Notes: a model not told the origin generated them from the sequence alone. A stretch of 64,000 nt of DNA from Roseiarcus sp036513315 (GCA_036513315.1 DATBZF010000127.1:1-64000); one strand, 5' to 3'. Numbered from the stretch's first letter, positions 1 to 8,622 are shown. Numbers and translations are program-made.

Positions 1-356
1 CCATCCACGCCGTGCGGAGCCGCCAACTTCGAAAGTTCCTTGAACGGCGCGGCGTGGATGGCCGGGACAGGCCCGGCCAAGACGCTTAGAGGTTCCATTC
101 CACTTAGATTCTCTCGTGCGACGAAACTTTTCTGCTCAACCGGACAGCCGCGGGACAAGCCCGGACACGACGCATGAGGGTTGCGAGGCGCGCCCCGCGA
201 CCCGCCGATGAATTTCGCAAAACCGCCGATCGGCGGTTGACGCGCTGGAGAACGGGCGTCTATAAGCCGCCCAACAGGCTGGGCCGCAAGGTCCGGTCCG
301 CAAGCTTTTGGGCGCCCCCGCAAACGGCGCCGCCGCATCTCTCAGGGACCTCGTTC
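1..356. other. Gene-free leader upstream of rpsT with stacked inverted repeats
   Basis: No convincing gene is seen before the rpsT start. The left end carries a perfect 12-base inverted repeat (1-12 pairs with 50-61, 37-base loop). A 7-bp GC hairpin follows directly (60-66 with 72-78). Neither is followed by a T run, so a classical terminator is not shown. The open frame running into rpsT from 174 has no ribosomal-protein similarity before residue 62 and is taken as untranslated leader. The repeats may belong to the 3' end of an upstream gene outside the window. Confidence 0.5.
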
Positions 357-623
357 ATGGCAAATACATCGTCGGCCAAAAAGGCCGTCCGCAAGATCGC
401 CCGCCGCACCGCCGTCAACAAATCGCGCCGCAGCGAAATGCGCACCTATGTGCGCAAGGTGGAAGAGGCGATCGCCAGCAAGGACCCGAAGATCGCCGCC
501 GACGCTCTTCGCGAGGCCGAGCCGCTGGTCGCCCGCGCCGCCCAGAAGGGCATCCTGCACAAGAATACCGCCGCCCGCAAAATCTCGCGCCTCACCAAGC
601 GCGTCAAGGCGCTCGCGAGCTGA
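357..623 (+). CDS. rpsT: 30S ribosomal protein S20
   Basis: Primary 16S rRNA-binding protein of the small ribosomal subunit. The 88-residue product is strongly basic and shows the S20 layout: an N-terminal MANTSSAKKAVRK segment, a helix with NKSRRSEMRTYVRKVEEAI, and the C-terminal HKNTAARKISRLTKRV signature. Length equals the family norm. The ATG at 357 is chosen because the family begins at MANT; the open frame extends upstream to 174 without similarity. A GC hairpin lies about 10 bases after the stop. In many relatives dnaA follows rpsT, but here it does not, so the local order has changed. Identification is secure. Confidence 0.97.
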   Translation: MANTSSAKKAVRKIARRTAVNKSRRSEMRTYVRKVEEAIASKDPKIAADALREAEPLVARAAQKGILHKNTAARKISRLTKRVKALAS

Positions 624-633
624 GATTTTCGCG

Positions 634-655
634 CCCGCCCAAGCGCTCGGGCGGG
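634..655 (+). terminator. Probable rpsT terminator hairpin
   Basis: A perfect 7-bp stem, CCCGCCC (634-640) with GGGCGGG (649-655), encloses an 8-base loop and begins 10 bases after the rpsT stop. No T run follows, so it may act as an RNA 3'-end stabiliser or a weak intrinsic terminator. Confidence 0.5.
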
Positions 656-770
656 GCCGAATCCTCCGCCGTCGCCGTACGCGGATCAGTTTTCAATTTG
701 TCATCGAACCGCTGGCGCAACCCGCGCCCGCGCGCCTGGCAGCCTTAGGGTTGCAGCACGTTCTGGTCAT

Positions 771-971
771 GTGTGCGGGCGCCGTCCCATTCCGCTGGTC
801 GCGCCGACATTCTTCCACAATTTCTACTCGGCGCTGAAGCCAATCCTCGATTCGGGCATCATCCTGACGACGATCGTCGCCGTGATCCTCGACGCCTATT
901 ACAACGGCCTCGGCTCGCAAGCGGCGGCGGAGGGCCAATTGGCCGACGCCGCCCACGCCGCCGATCACTGA
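771..971 (+). pseudogene. C-terminal remnant of an NCS2 xanthine/uracil permease
   Basis: The frame from about 786 to 971 encodes IPLVAPTFFHNF, then LKPILDSGIILTTIVAVIL and DAYYNG. This matches, by recollection of the family, the end of nucleobase:cation symporter-2 proteins (last cytoplasmic loop plus last membrane helix), followed by a polar tail and a stop. Only about 60 of the usual 450 or so residues remain, and upstream sequence in this frame (AARSGHVCGRR) has no membrane character. The nominal GTG start at 771 has no ribosome site. It is read as the 3' scar of a deleted permease gene. A chance small protein is less likely given the motif match. Confidence 0.6.
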
Positions 972-1119
972 GGCGGACCGGCGGGACATATCCGGATAAG
1001 GGGCGTGATTTAGCGACTCGCTGGCAACCAGCGCGCCAACGTCCTATATGTCGAAATCATGTCGGATCGGCTATCGTCCGGCCTCTGATCGCCTGTATTC
1101 TCAAACCCACGCGGTATCG

Positions 1120-2478
1120 ATGTTCTCATCCGAATCGTCCGCCCCAGCTTCCATCGCCAACGCGCCCCTCGCCCTTTCAGAATCGGCGCGGATGGCCGGC
1201 AGCCCCGCGATTACAGACTTTCGCCTGGACAATGGCTTGAGCGTCGTCGTCATTCCCGACCGCCGCGCGCCGGTCGTCACGCATATGGTATGGTATCGCA
1301 ATGGCTCGGCCGACGATCCGCCGGGGAAATCGGGCATCGCGCATTTTCTCGAACATTTGATGTTCAAGGGCACCAAGGCCCATCCGCAAGGTCAGTTTTC
1401 CGAGGTGATCGCGGAACTCGGCGGCCAGGAAAACGCTTTCACCGGCAATGATTACACCGCCTATTTTCAGCGCGTCGCCAAGGAGCACCTTGGCGTCATG
1501 ATGGAGTTCGAAGCCGATCGCATGACCGGCCTGGTGTTGACCGACGAGATCGTCGCGCCCGAACGCGACGTCGTCCTCGAAGAGCGACGGATGCATTGCG
1601 ACGCCGATCCCGGCGCCCAGCTCAATGAGGCAGTTCAGGCGGCGCTCTTCACCCATCATCCCTATGGCGCGCCGATCATCGGCTGGAGCCACGAAATCGA
1701 GGGCCTCACTCGAACCGACGCGCTCGCTTATTACCAAAGGTTCTATACGCCGGAAAACGCCATTCTTATCGTCGCTGGCGATGTCGAGGCGGACGAAGTG
1801 CGCCGCCTGGCGGAGGCCAATTACGGCGAGATCAGGCCGCGCGGCGAGCCGCCGCAGCGCAAGCGCCCGCAGGAACCCACGCCCGTCGCGCGCCGTCTGG
1901 TGACGCTGAACGATGAAAAGGTCGAGCAGCCGAGTTGGCAGCGCTGCTATATCGCGCCCTCGTTTCGCACCGCCCAGCCGGGGGAAGCGGAGGCGCTGGA
2001 AGTTCTCGCCCATTTGCTTGGCGGCGGACAAACGAGCCTGCTCTATCGCACGCTGGTGCTGGATCAGGCTATCGCCGTCGTCGCCGGCGCTCACTATATG
2101 GGCACGGCGCTTGATGAGACGCGTTTCTTCCTTTACGCGATGCCCAATCCGGGTGTGACGATGGAAGCGCTCGACAAGGCGATCGATGGGATCGTCGCGC
2201 GATTCATCGCCGACGGCGTCGACGCGGCGGCGCTGGAACGCGCCAAGACGCGGCTCGTCGCCGATGCGATCTATGCGCAGGACAGCCAGGCGATGCTGGC
2301 GCGCTGGTACGGATCGTCCCTGGCGACGGGGCTCAGCATGGAAGACATTCGTCAATGGCCCGCGCGAATCGAAGCCGTCGATGCGGCCTCGATCGTCGCA
2401 GCGGCGAGGAAGCATCTGGATCGCCGCCGAGCCGTCACCGGCCACCTGCTGCCCGCCGAGGAAGCGCCGGCCGCCTGA
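1120..2478 (+). CDS. M16 family zinc metallopeptidase (active subunit)
   Basis: Predicted pitrilysin/processing-peptidase-like protease of about 452 residues. The inverted zinc motif HxxEH is present as HFLEH at residues 75-79, with the downstream glutamate pair at residues 154-155 (VVLEER) supplying the third ligand. The N-terminal half carries the M16 domain and the C-terminal half the M16C domain. The ATG at 1120 is preferred over the 1048 start because similarity begins shortly after it; no clear signal peptide is seen, so location is uncertain. The next gene, 90 bases on, is a second M16 protein without the zinc motif, so the two probably form a heterodimer, as bacterial M16B pairs do. 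The substrate is unknown. Confidence 0.9.
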   Translation: MFSSESSAPASIANAPLALSESARMAGSPAITDFRLDNGLSVVVIPDRRAPVVTHMVWYRNGSADDPPGKSGIAHFLEHLMFKGTKAHPQGQFSEVIAELGGQENAFTGNDYTAYFQRVAKEHLGVMMEFEADRMTGLVLTDEIVAPERDVVLEERRMHCDADPGAQLNEAVQAALFTHHPYGAPIIGWSHEIEGLTRTDALAYYQRFYTPENAILIVAGDVEADEVRRLAEANYGEIRPRGEPPQRKRPQEPTPVARRLVTLNDEKVEQPSWQRCYIAPSFRTAQPGEAEALEVLAHLLGGGQTSLLYRTLVLDQAIAVVAGAHYMGTALDETRFFLYAMPNPGVTMEALDKAIDGIVARFIADGVDAAALERAKTRLVADAIYAQDSQAMLARWYGSSLATGLSMEDIRQWPARIEAVDAASIVAAARKHLDRRRAVTGHLLPAEEAPAA

Positions 2479-2571
2479 CGGCAGGGACGACAGAAACGGC
2501 TCACTATCCCGCCGTGCGAGAGCGCGGATCGACCAACAAGAACGGTGCAAATGCGCCGGATGGAAATGCCC

Positions 2572-3855
2572 ATGAACGCTCCCGTCGCCAACCGGACCCT
2601 CTCACGCACCGTCAACGTGCAGCAGCTCGTGACGCCGCGCGGCGTCACGGCCTGGCTGGTCGAGGATTACGCGGTTCCGCTGCTGTCTCTCGATTTCGCC
2701 TTCAAAGGCGGCGCGTCGCAGGATCCGCCGGGCAAGACGGGCGCGGCGACAATGCTCGCCGCCTTGCTGGACGAGGGCGCGGGAGATCTCGATTCCCAAG
2801 CTTTCCAGCAGGCCCTCGACGAGAAGGCGATCGAAATCTCGTTCAATTGCGATCGCGATTATATCGGCGGGCGCATGCGCACGCTCATTCGCAACGTCGA
2901 TCGCGCCGGCGAACTGCTGCGGCTCGCCATCAACGCGCCACGCCTCGACGAAGCGCCGATCGCGCGGGTGCGCGAACAGCTCAGCGCCGGCCTGCGTCAC
3001 GAGGCGAACGATCCGGGCTCGCTCGCCGGACGCGTTTGGCGGGCGCGCAGCTTTCCTGGCCATCCCTACGGCGCGCCGACCAACGGGACGCTTGAGTCGC
3101 TGCCCGCAATCGCACGCCCGGATCTCGTCTCGCTGCAACGCGATCTGGTCACGCGCGGCGCGCTCCATGTGGGAATCGTCGGAGCCATCGATGCGGACCG
3201 CGCCGCCAGGCTGATTGATCTCATCTTCGCCAACCTGCCGTCGAACGGGGCGATCCGCGAGGTGAAGGACGCATCTTTCAGCGGAACCGGGACGACCGAA
3301 ATCGTCGATCTTGATGTGCCGCAATCGACCATCCGCTTTGGCCGGCCAAGCTTTGCGCGGCATGACCCCGACTATATGACCAGCGTCCTTCTCGCCCATA
3401 TCCTGGGCGGCGGCACGGGCCTCTCATCGCGACTATTTCGCGAAGTGCGCGAAAAGCGCGGGCTCGCCTATTCCGTTTCGACTTCGGTTTCCGCGCTTGA
3501 CCACGCGAGCTTTCTGCACGGCGGCACTTCGACCAAGAATGAGCGGGCCAAGGAATCGCTCGACGTGATCGCAGCGGAGATTCTGGATGTGTCCCGCAAC
3601 GGCCCAACCGAGGAGGAACTCGTCAAGGGCAAGAAATACCTCGTCGGCTCCTATCCGCTCCGCTTCGACACATCGGCCAAAATCGCGGGCCAGCTCGTGC
3701 ATATTCAATTGGACGGCTTCGGACCGGAATGGATGATCGAGCGCAATCGCCTCATCGAAGCGGTGACGATGGAGGACGCGCGCCGGGTCGCCAAACGCCT
3801 GTTCGGCGACGGCGCGATGAGCGTGGCGGTCGTCGGTCGTCCGGTCGGCCTCTAG
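2572..3855 (+). CDS. M16 family peptidase-like protein, zinc site absent
   Basis: Second member of the M16 pair, about 427 residues. It keeps the fold signatures (DPPGKTGAATMLAALLDEGAG near the N terminus; REVREKRGLAYSV with GTGLSSRLF in the C-terminal half), but the HxxEH motif is replaced by MLAALLDEG. It therefore cannot bind zinc in the normal way. The C-terminal R/Y motif used for substrate binding in M16B partners is kept. Several in-frame starts exist (GTG 2545, ATG 2551, 2560, 2566, 2572); 2572 is picked because GGATGG precedes it, but the choice is weak. It likely acts as the non-catalytic subunit of the upstream protease. Confidence 0.88.
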   Translation: MNAPVANRTLSRTVNVQQLVTPRGVTAWLVEDYAVPLLSLDFAFKGGASQDPPGKTGAATMLAALLDEGAGDLDSQAFQQALDEKAIEISFNCDRDYIGGRMRTLIRNVDRAGELLRLAINAPRLDEAPIARVREQLSAGLRHEANDPGSLAGRVWRARSFPGHPYGAPTNGTLESLPAIARPDLVSLQRDLVTRGALHVGIVGAIDADRAARLIDLIFANLPSNGAIREVKDASFSGTGTTEIVDLDVPQSTIRFGRPSFARHDPDYMTSVLLAHILGGGTGLSSRLFREVREKRGLAYSVSTSVSALDHASFLHGGTSTKNERAKESLDVIAAEILDVSRNGPTEEELVKGKKYLVGSYPLRFDTSAKIAGQLVHIQLDGFGPEWMIERNRLIEAVTMEDARRVAKRLFGDGAMSVAVVGRPVGL

Positions 3856-3856
3856 A

Positions 3857-3877
3857 CGCGCCGCCGGGGCCGGCGCG
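3857..3877. terminator. Bidirectional hairpin between convergent genes
   Basis: CGCGCCG (3857-3863) pairs with CGGCGCG (3871-3877) around a 7-base loop, exactly between the stop of the M16 gene on the plus strand and the stop of the response-regulator gene on the minus strand. Position and symmetry suggest a shared terminator, although no T run is present. Confidence 0.5.
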
Positions 3878-3883
3878 AAGCCT

Positions 3884-4249
3884 TCACGCGATGCCGATCG
3901 TCTCGAATTTGGACCTGACGATATCGCGATCGAACGGTTTCATCATGACTTCGTCGGCGCCGGCGTGCATTGCGCGCGCGATATGAGCGACATCATATTC
4001 GCTCGTGCAGAAAACCACCTTTGGCGCATCGCCGCCCGGCAGCCGCCGTAATTGCTTCAGGAAACCAAAGCCGTCCAGGACCGGCATGCTCCAATCGACG
4101 ATGATGGCGTCCGGCATCAGAAACGAACAGGCCGCCAAGGCTTCTTTCCCGTTCTCCGCTTCCGATGTCTGGAAACGCATGCCTTCAAGGATGCGGCGCG
4201 CGATCTTCCGGATCACCGGCGAATCGTCGACAACAAGCACTTGTTTCAT
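3884..4249 (-). CDS. Single-domain CheY-like response regulator
   Basis: A stand-alone receiver domain of 121 residues with no output domain. The acidic pocket D8-D9, phospho-acceptor D52 (in IIVDWSMP), switch T82/S83 and conserved K104 (in MMKPF) are all present, so it should be phosphorylatable. It lies 107 bases downstream of chpT on the same strand. ChpT is the phosphotransferase of the CckA-ChpT-CtrA/CpdR pathway, so this regulator may be an extra ChpT client or an adaptor. It does not look like CpdR, whose sequence around the acceptor site differs. Function as a phosphorelay partner is inferred from position only. Confidence 0.9.
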   Translation of the reverse strand: MKQVLVVDDSPVIRKIARRILEGMRFQTSEAENGKEALAACSFLMPDAIIVDWSMPVLDGFGFLKQLRRLPGGDAPKVVFCTSEYDVAHIARAMHAGADEVMMKPFDRDIVRSKFETIGIA

Positions 4250-4356
4250 TTCACGCTCCTGCGCGTCCCGCTTCGCCCAATCATGCTCATTATGGCTGAA
4301 CGGGGTTAAGGAGCGCTGAAACGCAACAATCGGGGCGGGAAGCGGCCAGCCGTCGC

Positions 4357-5025
4357 CTATGCAGGAACAGGGGCGGTCGATCCGACCATGGCGCGGGCAT
4401 GCAAGGTTACGCTTTCGGGATCGCTTTCGACCGTCACGTCAAGGCCGCAGGAACGTGCGACAAGGCCGGTGTAAAACGCCTGGATGGAATGGGCGTCGAC
4501 GGAACCGCTTTCCGGGCTTCCTGCAATCAGCGAAGCAATTCCATGGGCGAGGCGCGCATTGGCGCCATTCGCTTCCACCCGAGCTTCGAGACTTTCGCCT
4601 TCGCCAGCGAGAGTGACCGTAATCGTTCCGCCACGCGGAATGACCGCCAAGGCGATCAGGCAGAGATTGAGCACCAGTTTCACTTTGTTTTTTGGCGCAT
4701 GCTGGCGCACCGCGTTCCATACGAGCTTGGTGCGATCATTGTTGATCAGGCCGCGCGTGACGTTTTCCGCGTCGCCGGTGTCGATCGAAGCGCCGACCGA
4801 TCCCGCCGCCCCATAGGCGAGCCGGCAGAATTGGAGACGCGCGGAGGCGGAGGCGGCGCTTCTCTTGATGAGATCGAGCGCGACCTCGCGCATCTCGCCG
4901 TCCTTCTCGTCCTCCAGCACTTCCAGGCCGTTGATGATCGCCCCGACCGGGCTGATCACGTCATGGCATACGCGCGAACACAAAAGAGCCGCCAGATCCA
5001 TTCCATCGAGGGCGAATGTCGTCAT
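4357..5025 (-). CDS. chpT: Histidine phosphotransferase ChpT
   Basis: Cytoplasmic phosphotransferase that passes phosphate from CckA to CtrA and CpdR in alphaproteobacterial cell-cycle control. The 222-residue protein opens with LCSRVCHDVISPVGAI, where the histidine in the HD pair is the phosphoryl carrier on the dimerising helices. It is followed by the degenerate ATPase-like domain typical of ChpT (NLCLIALAVIPRGG, then the C-terminal GLDVTVES region). The start at 5025 (MTTFALDGMDL) fits the family; a longer frame to 5085 is unlikely. It is transcribed divergently from the CysQ-like gene and upstream of a CheY-like regulator. CckA and CtrA are not in the window. Confidence 0.92.
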   Translation of the reverse strand: MTTFALDGMDLAALLCSRVCHDVISPVGAIINGLEVLEDEKDGEMREVALDLIKRSAASASARLQFCRLAYGAAGSVGASIDTGDAENVTRGLINNDRTKLVWNAVRQHAPKNKVKLVLNLCLIALAVIPRGGTITVTLAGEGESLEARVEANGANARLAHGIASLIAGSPESGSVDAHSIQAFYTGLVARSCGLDVTVESDPESVTLHARAMVGSTAPVPA

Positions 5026-5207
5026 TGGACAAATCCTGTGGTCAATAGCTGCGCAAACGCTTCGGCCGGGCGCCGCGCCGCTCAAGGCGGGAAGCTAGGT
5101 CGACAGCCCTTCGCCGCCGCCCCCGAATCAGCCCGGCTGGCTAATTCTTGCTACATGGGCTTAACCTCGCGCTGGAAACTTCGCAATCCGGAGGCCAGAT
5201 TCGCGCG

Positions 5208-6092
5208 ATGAACGCCGATGCAAACCACGCCGCGCCCGACAAGGCCCTGGCCGATATGAGCGAATGGTCGCGCGATGCAATCGCCGAACTTTTCGCCAGG
5301 ATAGCCCTGGCGGCCGGGCCCATCGTCATGAGCGAATATGCAAAGGGATGCGAAGTCCGCACCAAGGGAGACAGCAGCCCGGTTACGGTCGCGGATGAAA
5401 AGGCGGAGGAACTCATCCTCGCGCTGCTGCGCGCCCGCGATTGCACGGTTCCGGTGATCGCCGAGGAAGCGATGGCCCGCGGCGACCGAACCGCGGTTGG
5501 CGACAGTTTCATACTCGTCGACCCGCTTGATGGAACACGCGAATTCATCGCCTGCAATGGCGAATTCACGATCAATATCGCCCTGGTGCGCGCGAAAGCG
5601 CCGGTCGCGGGCGCGGTTTATGCGCCGGCTTTGGGAAAATTATGGTTCGGCGGCGAGCGCGCCTTCGTTTGCGATGTCGTCGTTGGCGCACCGCTCCCCC
5701 AAAGGAGCCTGTGGCGGCAAATCGAGACGCGGCGGGCCCCCGCCGCGGACTGGATTGCGCTGGCGAGCCGTTCCCATTGCGATCCGGCGACCGAAGCTTT
5801 TTTGGCGAGGCTGCCCATCGGGGAGCGCCGCTCGGCCGGCTCCTCTTTGAAGTTTTGCGCCCTGGCGGAGGGCGCAGCGGACGTCTACCCGCGTTTCGCG
5901 CCGACGATGGAATGGGATACGGCGGCCGGCGATGCGGTGCTGCGCGCCGCCGGCGGAATAGTCGTGGCGGTTGAAGGCGGTCCCCTCCTTTACGGAAAAA
6001 AAGGCGATAATCTGCGCAATGGCGGCTTTGTCGCCTGGGGCGACCCCCGGCCCGCAGCGACCGCGCCTATGCTTAACGAGGCGTCAACCTGA
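5208..6092 (+). CDS. cysQ: 3'(2'),5'-bisphosphate nucleotidase, CysQ type
   Basis: Mg-dependent phosphatase of the inositol monophosphatase superfamily, probably hydrolysing PAP/PAPS from sulfate assimilation. About 294 residues. Metal-binding motifs are clear: VTVADEKAE near residue 60, EEA near residue 85, DPLDGTREF in the centre and WDTAAGDAVL near the C terminus. The TREF variant after DPLDGT favours CysQ over inositol phosphatase (SuhB). The ATG at 5208 has GGAGG about 15 bases upstream; an upstream TTG at 5148 is also in frame but overlaps the promoter region shared with chpT. Other superfamily substrates such as histidinol phosphate are less likely but not excluded. Confidence 0.88.
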   Translation: MNADANHAAPDKALADMSEWSRDAIAELFARIALAAGPIVMSEYAKGCEVRTKGDSSPVTVADEKAEELILALLRARDCTVPVIAEEAMARGDRTAVGDSFILVDPLDGTREFIACNGEFTINIALVRAKAPVAGAVYAPALGKLWFGGERAFVCDVVVGAPLPQRSLWRQIETRRAPAADWIALASRSHCDPATEAFLARLPIGERRSAGSSLKFCALAEGAADVYPRFAPTMEWDTAAGDAVLRAAGGIVVAVEGGPLLYGKKGDNLRNGGFVAWGDPRPAATAPMLNEAST

Positions 6093-6184
6093 TCGCGCGA
6101 AACTAAGCCCGGCCCCAATTACGCCACCTTGGCCTTGAAGGTCTCATCGGAACTGGGCTGCGGACGGCAAATGGAGATCAAGCG

Positions 6185-6763
6185 ATGCCGAAAGTGACAC
6201 GGCGCGAGATTCTGGCCGGCGGCGCATTCGCTGCGCTCGGGTCTTTTTCAATGACGGGCGCCGCGTTCGCCGACGCTCCGCCCTCCTTTTCGAACAATGA
6301 AGTCGTCGACAGCGGCCATCGCTTCTTCGGCGCGGTGTCGAGAGGGCTGGCGGAGGCGGTCGAGGAGGCGGGACGCCGTTGGGGGCAGCCGAACGGCTAT
6401 GTCCTCGGACAGGAGGCCTCCGCGGCCTTTGTCGGCGGCCTGCGCTACGGCGAAGGCAAGATGTATACGCGCAACGCCGGCGACCAACCGGTCTATTGGC
6501 AGGGCCCGTCGATCGGCTTTGACGCTGGCGCGGACGGCGATCGCACGATGATGCTGGTTTACAATCTTCCGGCCGTCGGCGCGATCTTTCGCCGATTCGG
6601 CGGCATCGACGGATCGGCCTATTTTATCGGCGGATTCGGCTTCACCGCGCTCGGCGCGGACAACATCATCGTCGTTCCGATCCGCACCGGCCTTGGCGCG
6701 CGGCTTGGCGTCAACATCAGCTATCTCAAGTTCACGCCGCACGCGACCTGGAACCCTTTCTGA
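6185..6763 (+). CDS. EipA-family (DUF1134) exported protein
   Basis: Periplasmic envelope-integrity protein of 192 residues. The N terminus carries TRREIL followed by a hydrophobic stretch and AFA, which looks like a twin-arginine or Sec signal peptide cleaved near residue 29. The mature part has the DUF1134 signatures GDRTMMLVYNLP, RRFGGIDGSAYFIGG and the ending YLKFTPHATWNPF. Known family member EipA of Brucella folds as a small beta barrel and is needed for envelope integrity; its expression is CtrA-linked there, which is interesting given chpT 1.2 kb away, though no CtrA box was identified here. ATG 6185 follows an AGATCAAGCG stretch without a strong ribosome site. Confidence 0.9.
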   Translation: MPKVTRREILAGGAFAALGSFSMTGAAFADAPPSFSNNEVVDSGHRFFGAVSRGLAEAVEEAGRRWGQPNGYVLGQEASAAFVGGLRYGEGKMYTRNAGDQPVYWQGPSIGFDAGADGDRTMMLVYNLPAVGAIFRRFGGIDGSAYFIGGFGFTALGADNIIVVPIRTGLGARLGVNISYLKFTPHATWNPF

Positions 6764-6861
6764 CGGGGCCAGTCGCGCTTTTGGGGCGCTGAGCGCCGCC
6801 CTTTGCTTCAACGCCGCGCCGTGCGATGCTGCGCGACTGTCGCAAGCGCAGGTAGGGCGAA

Positions 6862-7953
6862 TTGGTCGAACCGGCGATGTTTTTCCTTGCGGGCCTCCTG
6901 GTTGCGGGGCTTGCAGGCCTTTTGATTTTACCCGCTTTTGCGCGCCGCGCGTTGCGCTTGTCGGAGGCCCGGGCGCGAATGCTGGCGCCCCTTTCGATGA
7001 AGGACGTCATCGCCGAGCGCGATCTGTTGCGCGCCGAGCATGCGCTCGAACAACACCGTCTCGAACGGCGCGTCGCCAGCTTGCAGGATGCGAGCGCGGG
7101 CCACCGCGCCGATCTTGGCCGGCAGGCCGCCAGTCTCGTCGCTTTCGAAGCCAGGACCGACAAATTGATGAGTGAAATCGCAGCGAAAGAGCGCGACATT
7201 CTCGGTCTCGAGGGCGAACTGGGAACAAGCCGAATCGTGGCGCACGATTTCAGCGCGCGGCTCGATCGCGCTTCGGCCGAAATCGCGACGCTGCGAGAAC
7301 GGCGACTGGCCCTCGAGACCGCCGCCGACGACCATCGCACCACGATCGCGGGCCTGGAGACGCGCGCCTCCGGCCTTGAGATGAAGCTTGGCGACGCCGC
7401 GCAAACGGCCAAGAGCAAAGCCGTCGCGGCGGAGGCCGAAACGGGCAGACTGTCGGCGGAACTCGCTTTGCGAAATGGCGAGGTCGCGCGGTTGAACGCC
7501 GAGCTCCGCGCGGCTTTGACCAAAAACGCGACCATCATCGGCAACTTTGAAAAAAAGAACGGCGAGCTCGAGCGGACCCGCCAGCGCCTCGTCGAGACCG
7601 AAGCATTGGCGGCCTCGCGTCTGCAAACGCTCGAAGCCGCCGCGGCCGAGAACAATCGGCGCCGCGCCGATAGCGTGGCGCGCCTGTCCACGCCGGCCGG
7701 TTCCGACAAGGACGCCAGACGCGAATCGGATTCTAATGTCCAAGGCGATAAGGCCTTGCGGGAGGCGATCTCGCAATTGGCCGCCGATGTCGCGCGATTA
7801 AGCGAAGCGCCGGCCGATGCCTCGCCGCGCCTCCCGCCTGGCAAAATCAGGAACCGCGACTCGCGCGCGCCCTCTTCCCAGGGACCGGACACGGCGGACA
7901 GCGTCGCTTCCGCCAATTTGCGTCAGTTGCAGCCGACCGCTCCGGAACGTTGA
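6862..7953 (+). CDS. Membrane-anchored coiled-coil protein, function unknown
   Basis: A 363-residue protein with one N-terminal membrane helix (residues about 5-25, FFLAGLLVAGLAGLLILPAF). A basic stretch follows, then roughly 230 residues of heptad-like Ala/Glu/Leu/Arg sequence predicting a long coiled coil (about residues 50-270). The last 80 residues are polar and low in complexity. The start is TTG 6862 or ATG 6877; both keep the membrane anchor. The topology suggests a cytoplasmic rod tethered to the inner membrane, similar in plan to envelope scaffold proteins. It follows the EipA-family gene by 98 bases and may be co-transcribed. No named family is recognised. Confidence 0.75.
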   Translation: MVEPAMFFLAGLLVAGLAGLLILPAFARRALRLSEARARMLAPLSMKDVIAERDLLRAEHALEQHRLERRVASLQDASAGHRADLGRQAASLVAFEARTDKLMSEIAAKERDILGLEGELGTSRIVAHDFSARLDRASAEIATLRERRLALETAADDHRTTIAGLETRASGLEMKLGDAAQTAKSKAVAAEAETGRLSAELALRNGEVARLNAELRAALTKNATIIGNFEKKNGELERTRQRLVETEALAASRLQTLEAAAAENNRRRADSVARLSTPAGSDKDARRESDSNVQGDKALREAISQLAADVARLSEAPADASPRLPPGKIRNRDSRAPSSQGPDTADSVASANLRQLQPTAPER

Positions 7954-8055
7954 AGTCCCGCAGAAACCTCTTGTGAGTTTCTCTTATTAGGCGATACAGC
8001 GGGCGACCGCACGCCTGCGGTCCGACAAACAAGACTTCTTCAAAGGAAAACCGGG

Positions 8056-8622
8056 ATGGCTGAAGCGCTAGAGGACGCGGTCGAGGCGAAAGACAAGCGC
8101 GTGGCGCTGATCATCGCCATTCTGGCTTTATTCCTCGCCTTATCCGAGGCTGGCGGCAAGAACGCCGAGCATCGTTCGACCGAGAAGAATATCGAATCCT
8201 CTGATCTCTACAATTTCTATCAGGCGAAAAAAATCCGCTCCGGAATGATCGAGACTGACATCGCTCAGATGGAGGTCAGCCGGCAGGTCGCCGCCGATCC
8301 GGCGGCCCAGGCCGTGATGGAAAAACAGATCGCCGCCTGGAAGGCCACGATCACGCGTCTCGAGACGGAAAAGCCCGACGGCATGGAGGCGATCCAGGAA
8401 CGCGCCAAGGAAGCGGCGGAAGCGCGCGAGCTCTCCAATCATCGCCTCGAACATTTTGAATATGCCAGCGGCCTCATCCAGATCGCGATCGTGCTGGCTT
8501 CGGCGGCGATCATTACCGGCATAGGCACGCTGATGTGGCTGAGCCTCGGCCTTGGTGCGATCGGCGCGGTTCTGATGGCGTTCGGCTATTTCGCGCCGAC
8601 CGTGCTTGGCTTTCTAGGCTGA
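8056..8622 (+). CDS. DUF4337 family membrane protein
   Basis: A 188-residue protein with an N-terminal membrane helix (about 17-33, VALIIAILALFLALSEA), a soluble helical middle containing NIESSDLYNFYQAKKIR, and two C-terminal membrane helices (about 137-187). This pattern, with the conserved WxFYQAK-like element before a helical hairpin, is that of DUF4337 proteins, which have no known function. AAAGGAAA lies about 9 bases before the ATG. The preceding coiled-coil gene ends 102 bases upstream, so separate transcription is possible. Confidence 0.8.
   Translation: MAEALEDAVEAKDKRVALIIAILALFLALSEAGGKNAEHRSTEKNIESSDLYNFYQAKKIRSGMIETDIAQMEVSRQVAADPAAQAVMEKQIAAWKATITRLETEKPDGMEAIQERAKEAAEARELSNHRLEHFEYASGLIQIAIVLASAAIITGIGTLMWLSLGLGAIGAVLMAFGYFAPTVLGFLG

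Noticed and set aside
1177..2550. A 457-codon minus-strand frame opposite the M16 peptidase
   Set aside because: The plus strand carries the zinc motif and family features; the minus frame is compositional noise.
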